From positions 1 to 11,566 of the forward strand of contig DYKK01000075.1 of the NCBI GenBank assembly GCA_020722625.1: a stretch of DNA of 11,566 nt. Direction: 5' to 3'. Below are positions 7,319 through 11,566 of the stretch, piece by piece. A program made the translations under genes and the position numbers. Position 1 is the stretch's first letter. Every line of letters starts with the position of its first letter. The notes under the pieces are model-generated. The model was not told the DNA's origin and made no database searches. It saw nothing but the letters and a program-made list of their open reading frames with translations. Source of the stretch: Anaeromyxobacter dehalogenans. GTDB taxonomy: Bacteria; Myxococcota_A; UBA9042; DTJE01.

Positions 7319-8094
7319 CGCCTCCCCTCCTTGACGACCGTCAGCTCGAGGGGCAGGTCAAAGCGTCCCGTTCGTATCTGTTTCTTGAGCGACTCGAACA
7401 AAAGGACGACCGCGCTCCGTCCCGCCTCCGACAAGATGGGCTCGAACCGGAACCCGTCCGCTGTCGGGACCGTGTATCCCAGGGTGCCGTCCGCGGCGCG
7501 GTAGTACATGACGACCATGCCAAGGCGGGCCGTGTCCACCAGTTGCCGTTTCCCGTCCACCTCGACTACCTGCTGGTCCAGGCCACTCTCCGAGCAAAGC
7601 TTCAGTTCGTCCTCCACGAACTGCCACAGGCGAGACGCCGCGGTCTCGGGACTCGATTGGCCGCTCTCGAGGTCCCGCCGGATATCCTCCAGATCTTTCA
7701 AGCGGTCCTCAATGTGGAAGGGAAGGCTCTTCGCGACGACCGTCTCCAGTATCCCCACGGCATCCGTGATCACCCCAACGAGACGTGCCGACTGATTGTC
7801 ACGGGAGGCCCGTTCCTCGACCTTCCGATCGCGCTGTTTTTCAAGGGTCTGAAGCCGGATCCGCTCTTTCCGGATCAGGAGCCCCAGTTCCTCCTCCTGG
7901 GCGGCGAGGGCGCGCAGTTCGTTTCGCTGCGTCTCCCGTTCGGCCTGCAGGTCCGATTCGATTTGTTCCAGGTCCGCGCGCAGGGTCGCCAGCCGCTGTG
8001 CCCTTTCCTGGAACCCAGAGTCGTCCGCGACCCCCGGGCGCGGACACAACAGGCACGCGAGCACGGCCTTCGTCAGAACGCGGTTCCACGGCAT
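7315..8094 (-). CDS. DUF3450 periplasmic coiled-coil protein of the TonB2-type operon
   Basis: 259 residues: a signal peptide (about 1-23, MPWNRVLTKAVLACLL then PGVADD), a coiled coil at about 27-100, then a compact domain. The domain has SLPFHIEDRLKDLEDIRRDL, the SRLWQFVEDELKLC segment and TARLGMVVMYYRAADGTLGY, which fit the family that habitually precedes ttpC in TonB2 clusters. No enzymatic motif is present; a structural or bridging role in the periplasm is inferred. ATG 8094 is chosen because it follows GGAG by eight bases (CTGGAGAAATGTC) and gives a signal peptide; a longer frame to 8556 reads backwards through the receptor gene in arginine-rich text and is discarded. It lies 20 bases after the receptor stop. 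Confidence 0.87.
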   Translation of the reverse strand: MPWNRVLTKAVLACLLCPRPGVADDSGFQERAQRLATLRADLEQIESDLQAERETQRNELRALAAQEEELGLLIRKERIRLQTLEKQRDRKVEERASRDNQSARLVGVITDAVGILETVVAKSLPFHIEDRLKDLEDIRRDLESGQSSPETAASRLWQFVEDELKLCSESGLDQQVVEVDGKRQLVDTARLGMVVMYYRAADGTLGYTVPTADGFRFEPILSEAGRSAVVLLFESLKKQIRTGRFDLPLELTVVKEGRR

Positions 8095-8114
8095 GACATT
8101 TCTCCAGTGAAGGG

Positions 8115-10298
8115 CTAGAAGCCGCACTTGACCCCGGCCCACAGCGAGCGCGGCATGCGCGGGCCGTAGATGTACCCGGCGTCCCGGTTCGGACCCGTGT
8201 CGAAGTCGTCCTGGTAAGAGTTCAGCAGGTTGCGGGCATTCAGGAAGGGCTTGATGTAGATGTGGTCCGAAAACGAGTGCGTGTAGGAAACGCCGAGGTC
8301 CCAGTCGAAGAACCAGGGAGAACGTTCGAGCGCGTTTTCGGAGATGAACCCCGCGTAGTGCGGCACGTCCATGGGGCCGGTCACGTCGAGCGAGGTGCGG
8401 ATTTCCAGGCCGCCGACGGGCCAAAGCAACGCCTCCAGGTACCCGTACGTCTCTGGGGTCCGATAGACCGTCTTCGAATTGAAGTCCGGGTCGGGCTCGG
8501 CGTTTCGCGCGCGTTCCCAGGTCCATCCCGCGTTCAGTTCCAGCAGCCTCTTCCACCGGGCGTGAATCTCCGCTTCCGCGCCGTAGACCGTGGCCCTGCC
8601 GCGGTTCTTGCGCACGAACTCTATCGCGTCCGGGGTGTTCGGATCGTCCTGTTCGTCCAGCACGAACTGGTTCCTGATCAGGCTGAAAAAGCCGTTCAGG
8701 CCGGCGCGCAGGGACCAGCCGTGCGCAAGGTTCGTCGAATACTCGACCTGCTGGGCCACGCTGTACGACTTTTCAGGGCCCAGTCCAGGGTCGTTCGTGG
8801 TGATCTGCCCCTGACCCCCGATGATGGTGATATGCAGGTCCTCGTCGAAGACCTGGGGGGCACGAAATCCCGTGGAAAAGGACGTCCTGAGGCGCAGGCC
8901 GGAAAGGGGCTTGAACATCAGGGCCACGCGCGGGCTGACCGCCGGTTTGTCCATCTCGCTGTGCTTGTCCACACGCACGCCCAGGATGGATTCCCCCCAG
9001 CCGGCGAACTCCCAGTCGTGCTGCACAAAGCCGGCGAAATCGGTGTACGTATCTTCCGTCTTCCAGTCGTATCCCGGGAAGTAGTCGTCGAGGTTATCGA
9101 CCAGGAACTGGAATCCGGCGGTCACGACCTGCTTGCCGAGCGCCTCGTACGTGAAGTTGGCGACGGCATCCCCCGTGTGGAGCGGGTTTTTCGTGCGTCC
9201 GTACGCCTTGTAGGCGCCTTGCTTCTGCTGATAGGCGTCCACGAAAGGCTGGTACGGGTGGTCCTTGTCCCAGCCGGCGGGCGTCTCCGGAAGGTCCGGA
9301 ACGTCCACGTCCCCGCCGGCGCCGTAGTACGAGTTCCGTTCGGTAAACGCGATGCCGTAACCGACCTCGTAGTCGAACAGAGGGCTGACCTCGTGCTTGA
9401 ATCGCAATTCCCCCCCGTATCGCATGGTATGAATGGATTCCGCGATCGCGGCGTCGTGCTCGGGCCGATCCAGGTGGTCCCCCCCACGGCGGTGCTCGCG
9501 CAGGACCTGGAACTTCAAGGCCAGGTCCGTCGAGGACGATGGCCTGAAATAGGACTCCGCCCCGACCGAGACGGAGCGGAGCATTCCAATCTCGGAGAAC
9601 CCGTCGTCGTTTTGGTCCCACGGCTCGCGGGCCTGAGCCGATCCGAAGACGTGCAGGGCCAGGGTCTTGTGCTCGTTTACCAGGCCGCCATCGGCGCTGA
9701 AACGGGAATCGACCGCCCCCAGGCCAACTGCGCCCCCCTGAAGAGAGACCGCGCCGAAGTTGAGAGAGGGCCGGCGCGTGATGATGTTGAGGACGCCGGC
9801 CACGGCATTGCCCCCATACAGGGCGGAACCCCCTCCCTTCACCACCTCGATCCGCTCGATCATCTCGGAGGGGATCTGCTCCAGCAGGTAGACGCCGGCC
9901 AGGCTGGACACCACCGGACGGCCGTCGATCAGGATCTGCGTGTACTTGCCCTCCAGGCCGTTCAGGCGGACCTGTGTGAACCCGCAGTTCTGGCAGTTGT
10001 CTTCGACCCGCACGCCGGTAGTCTCGTCCAGGGCCTCGGCCAAATTGAACGCCTGTTTTTGCTCGATCTCCTCGTGACCGATCAGTTGGGTCTTGACCGG
10101 GGAGTCCAATCGCCGTTTCTCGGTTCGAGTCCCTGTGACCACGGTGTCCTCGGTCTCGTAGACCGGTTGTCCTTCCTCGCCGCCCGCCTCGCCTGCCGGG
10201 ACCTTGTCCTGGGCCACGGCAATCTGTGACGCGACCAGGACCGCCATCCCCGTGCACCACGGGGACCACGCACCCATCCTTTTGAGACACTCGGCCAT
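8115..10298 (-). CDS. TonB-dependent outer-membrane receptor
   Basis: 727 residues. Signal peptide to about 29 (AVAQ-D), TonB-box region around 48-56 (ETEDTVVTG), then a plug domain with FNLAEALDETTGVRVEDN, TQVRLNGLEGKYTQILIDGR and IERIEVVKGGGSALYGGNAVAGVLNIITRRP in 20-residue-scale blocks (about 84-180). The remainder is a 22-strand-type barrel, including FSTGFRAPQVFDEDL and ending in an aromatic residue (KCGF). The plug contains a C-x-x-C pair (NCQNCGF, Cys102 and Cys105). The family includes haem, siderophore and cobalamin receptors; ligand cannot be named from this sequence, but placement between feo genes points to an iron source. ATG 10298 follows AAAGGA by eight bases; the TTG at 10304 is only two bases from it and is less likely. 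First gene of the TonB2-type operon. Confidence 0.95.
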   Translation of the reverse strand: MAECLKRMGAWSPWCTGMAVLVASQIAVAQDKVPAGEAGGEEGQPVYETEDTVVTGTRTEKRRLDSPVKTQLIGHEEIEQKQAFNLAEALDETTGVRVEDNCQNCGFTQVRLNGLEGKYTQILIDGRPVVSSLAGVYLLEQIPSEMIERIEVVKGGGSALYGGNAVAGVLNIITRRPSLNFGAVSLQGGAVGLGAVDSRFSADGGLVNEHKTLALHVFGSAQAREPWDQNDDGFSEIGMLRSVSVGAESYFRPSSSTDLALKFQVLREHRRGGDHLDRPEHDAAIAESIHTMRYGGELRFKHEVSPLFDYEVGYGIAFTERNSYYGAGGDVDVPDLPETPAGWDKDHPYQPFVDAYQQKQGAYKAYGRTKNPLHTGDAVANFTYEALGKQVVTAGFQFLVDNLDDYFPGYDWKTEDTYTDFAGFVQHDWEFAGWGESILGVRVDKHSEMDKPAVSPRVALMFKPLSGLRLRTSFSTGFRAPQVFDEDLHITIIGGQGQITTNDPGLGPEKSYSVAQQVEYSTNLAHGWSLRAGLNGFFSLIRNQFVLDEQDDPNTPDAIEFVRKNRGRATVYGAEAEIHARWKRLLELNAGWTWERARNAEPDPDFNSKTVYRTPETYGYLEALLWPVGGLEIRTSLDVTGPMDVPHYAGFISENALERSPWFFDWDLGVSYTHSFSDHIYIKPFLNARNLLNSYQDDFDTGPNRDAGYIYGPRMPRSLWAGVKCGF

Positions 10299-10300
10299 CG

Positions 10301-10789
10301 TCAACGTCCTTTCACCAATCTCGGCAATCCAGACTCATCTCCACAGGTTCCTGGTTGTACGCCTCCTCCAACCGGAAGAGGCTGCCCCGGATCCGGTCCT
10401 GGGCGCGGGCCTCGGCCCCGAGCATGACCAGGGGGGCCACAAAGACGACCGGGCACCAACGATTCGGAAACCATCAGGCATCTCCTTTGGCGCCGCTCGC
10501 GCGTTGCGGCGTCCAGGCGCTGGGTTCGCGACCTCGGGCCTCTGTCCCATCGATCCCGTGAGCCCCGGGTCCCTCGCCGGTCCCGGGGCCATCCGCACGG
10601 GCAATCGCCGTCCCGGCATCCCGGCGAATCCGGGGAGAACGGCCGCCCGTCCACGACCACGCGCTTGCAGCGCGGGCACTTCAGTTCGACCGCGTTCCGG
10701 ACCACCCGGGCCATCAGCCGCCCGTACCGGCAACGCAGGTCCACGGCTTGTGAGGGAGTCGCGGGGGCGACGTCGCCGTGCATCCTCAT
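10301..10789 (-). CDS. Small Com-like zinc-knuckle ORF with uncertain C-terminus
   Basis: The ORF starts 11 bases after feoA. Residues 18-48 read LRCRYGRLMARVV then AVELKCPRCKRVVVDG, like the Com family of small DNA/RNA-binding zinc proteins (RCxxCgrLlar...EiKCPRCk). The second pair CPRC is intact, but the first is C-R-Y-G, lacking its second Cys, so metal binding may be impaired. A later cluster CRDGDCPCG might compensate. The frame stays open to 10301 (162 residues), but after about residue 65 it is arginine-rich and runs over the next ORF's signal peptide. If the frame shifts by one base between about 10640 and 10580, the protein would end at a TGA (10476-10474) that overlaps the next ATG as TGATG, like other junctions here. 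Start and zinc knuckle are fairly sure; the end is not. Confidence 0.5.
   Translation of the reverse strand: MRMHGDVAPATPSQAVDLRCRYGRLMARVVRNAVELKCPRCKRVVVDGRPFSPDSPGCRDGDCPCGWPRDRRGTRGSRDRWDRGPRSRTQRLDAATRERRQRRCLMVSESLVPGRLCGPPGHARGRGPRPGPDPGQPLPVGGGVQPGTCGDESGLPRLVKGR
10312..10474 (-). pseudogene. N-terminal remnant of an exported protein, with one-base frameshift
   Basis: An ATG at 10474 follows AAAGGAG (10488-10482) by seven bases and starts MVSESLVP. Reading through requires dropping one C in the CCC at 10453-10451. The frame then gives VVFVAPLVMLGAEARAQ, an excellent signal peptide, then DRIRGSLFRLEEAYNQEPVE and MSLDCRDW before a TGA at 10314-10312. That makes 53 residues if the extra base is ignored. 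SLFRLEEAYNQEP resembles, from memory, the start of mature outer-membrane channel-like proteins (LEEAYNQEPGVVQHI), the same family suggested for the remnant at 2616-2978. So this looks like the front of a gene whose rest is separated by the receptor operon. The extra C could be a sequencing error or true decay. Its stop lies inside the receptor's ribosome site. Confidence 0.6.
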
Positions 10790-10800
10790 CGGCGTCGCCC

Positions 10801-11085
10801 CTACCGGGGCCCGGCCGACCCTGTCGGCCGATCCCCCGCGTCCACCGCGGTCGCGGCGACGGGCGTGACCTCGAGCTTCTCGGCCATGCCGTGCCCCAGG
10901 GCCACGCGGACCCCGGTGCGCACGACCTCGACCAGCACGGGTCCGTGGAACGGGGCGCTCCCGAGCACCCGGAGTTCGTCTCCGACATGGACGCCGATCC
11001 CGTCCAGGTGGGCCTGGATCCCGCGACCGATCCCGCGCCTCACCACCCGGACCTTCGCCCCCTTCTCCGTCTCCACCAGTGTCAT
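10801..11085 (-). CDS. feoA: Ferrous iron transport protein A (SH3-like cytoplasmic partner of FeoB)
   Basis: 94 residues matching the FeoA fold: GAKVRVVRRGIGRGIQAHLD (9-28), GIGVHVGDELRVLG with the Gly-hydrophobic-x-x-Gly-Asp turn, then GPVLVEVVRTGVRVALGHGM and AEKLEV at the end of the SH3-like barrel. About 20 further residues, Ala/Gly-rich, form a loose tail. FeoA acts in the cytoplasm and is needed for FeoB activity. ATG 11085 has AAGGAG (11097-11092) six bases ahead; the in-frame extension upstream to 11127 enters the untranslated region and is not used. It is first in the operon, directly behind a Fur-box-like promoter, but unusually its partner feoB lies 8 kb further on. Confidence 0.93.
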   Translation of the reverse strand: MTLVETEKGAKVRVVRRGIGRGIQAHLDGIGVHVGDELRVLGSAPFHGPVLVEVVRTGVRVALGHGMAEKLEVTPVAATAVDAGDRPTGSAGPR

Positions 11086-11136
11086 CACCGTCTCCTTGGG
11101 CACGCGCGGCGGCCGCGCTGTCGCCACCCGATTCTG

Positions 11137-11164
11137 ATGATAACCGTTCTCAATAGGATGTCAA
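11137..11164 (-). promoter_or_regulatory. Sigma70-type promoter of the feoA-led operon
   Basis: On the minus strand TTGACA (11164-11159), 16 bases, TATCAT (11142-11137), five of six matches to TATAAT. The start of transcription would be near 11130 and the leader about 45 bases. No other convincing promoter is seen before the receptor or TonB genes, so this may drive everything down to feoB. Confidence 0.75.
11138..11152. promoter_or_regulatory. Fur-box-like operator in the feoA promoter
   Basis: TGATAAC-C-GTTCTCA forms a 7-1-7 inverted repeat in which six of seven arm positions pair, close to the Fur consensus TGATAAT-n-ATTATCA. It covers the -10 box of the feoA promoter, so bound Fur with iron would block transcription. 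Regulation is inferred from the sequence and from the genes downstream. Confidence 0.75.
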
Positions 11165-11516
11165 GCCTTTTTTGGGGAGGCCCCTGAAACGCCACAGGAA
11201 CCCTCCTTGGGGCCGCGACCTCCCGGCCCGCGACCGACGTGCAAGATAACCACGGACTTGCAGGCGATGCCGCGACAGAGGGCAGATTCAGTGGACAGGT
11301 TCAGTGACAGGGGGCAGTGACAGTGTCAGTGTCAGTGTCAGGGCCGCGTTGGACGCGGGGGGCGGGGCGCCGCGACGGCTCAGCCGGCCTCTGCGTGTCT
11401 TTGGTTTTTCAGCAGCCTCTTTGGGGAGTCGGGGTCGCCCCAGGGGAACCGCGAGGCGGCCGCACGTTCCAGAACGTCCACCTCGTTTCGAGCAGCCGCC
11501 CGATCGCGCGGGGACG
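11165..11516. other. About 350 bases without a recognisable gene
   Basis: No frame on either strand has a plausible start, ribosome site and protein-like text. It contains a hexamer repeat (separate entry), a run CCTTTTTTGGGG at 11166-11177, and GGTTTTTCAGCAGCCT at 11403-11418. It probably holds the end of the upstream transcription unit and the region before the feoA promoter; no clear terminator hairpin with T-run was found. Confidence 0.55.
11315..11342. repeat. CAGTGT hexamer tandem repeat
   Basis: CAGTGA followed by three copies of CAGTGT and a partial copy. Looser relatives (CAGTGGACAGG, CAGTGACAGG) occur from 11289. TGACA-G-TGTCA at 11318-11328 makes a small palindrome. Too short and too regular in six-base units for a CRISPR array. 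Confidence 0.8.
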
Positions 11517-11566
11517 TCACAACGGCCCGATGATCTGCCCGGACACGAGCGTGAACGGCAGGCCCA
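11517..11566 (-). CDS. C-terminal end of an unidentified gene entering the window
   Basis: A frame open to the window edge ends in GLPFTLVSGQIIGPL and a TGA at 11519-11517. The hydrophobic, non-arginine-rich text reads more like real protein than the other two frames, possibly the end of a membrane protein. Only 15 residues are visible, so no identity can be given and even coding status is uncertain. Another frame is open to about 11381 but looks like a shadow. Confidence 0.35.
   Translation of the reverse strand, partial: GLPFTLVSGQIIGPL

Noticed and set aside
8262..10229. 655-codon open frame on the plus strand
   Set aside because: It is the reverse complement of the receptor gene, a common effect of high GC; it has no family motifs, while the minus strand is a full TonB-dependent receptor.
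10335..10988. 217-codon open frame on the minus strand
   Set aside because: It overlaps feoA and the Com-like ORF out of frame and is arginine/proline-rich.
11315..11342. CRISPR array
   Set aside because: Units are six bases long with no spacers.
11381..11566. 60-codon minus-strand frame ending near 11381
   Set aside because: No start inside the window and shadow-like composition; the shorter frame ending at 11517 reads better as protein.

Overview
GC-rich bacterial DNA in which every convincing gene reads on the minus strand. The cysteine-rich secreted protein with CGxDGCGG units at one end, the high GC content and the Vibrio-type TonB2 gene order suggest a Gram-negative, delta-proteobacterial or Myxococcota-like organism. 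That placement is inference; no rRNA or marker gene is present.

In transcription order (high to low coordinates) the layout is: the last few codons of an unidentified gene (11566-11517); about 350 bases without a gene, holding a CAGTGT hexamer repeat; a sigma70-type promoter overlapped by a Fur-box-like palindrome; feoA; a small Com-like zinc-knuckle ORF; a short broken ORF with a signal peptide; a TonB-dependent outer-membrane receptor; DUF3450 protein; a large ExbB/TolQ protein with a periplasmic coiled-coil extension (TtpC type); ExbB; ExbD; TonB; a TPR lipoprotein-free secreted protein; a second broken ORF; feoB with a TTG start; and a cysteine-rich exported protein behind its own promoter.

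The genes make a coherent metal-uptake unit. The receptor takes a ligand across the outer membrane using energy from TtpC-ExbB-ExbD-TonB, with DUF3450 and TPR proteins as periplasmic accessories. FeoA/FeoB move ferrous iron across the inner membrane. Gene junctions are tight throughout (ATGA and TGATG overlaps or gaps of 3-20 bases), so one iron-repressed transcript of about 10 kb from the promoter before feoA is plausible.

The main observation is that feoA and feoB are split by about 7.3 kb carrying the receptor/TonB2 operon. The two ORF scraps at its edges (10474-10312 and 2978-2616) read like the beginning and the middle/end of one outer-membrane protein. This suggests that the receptor operon landed inside a gene that once lay between feoA and feoB and was overlapping-coupled to feoB.
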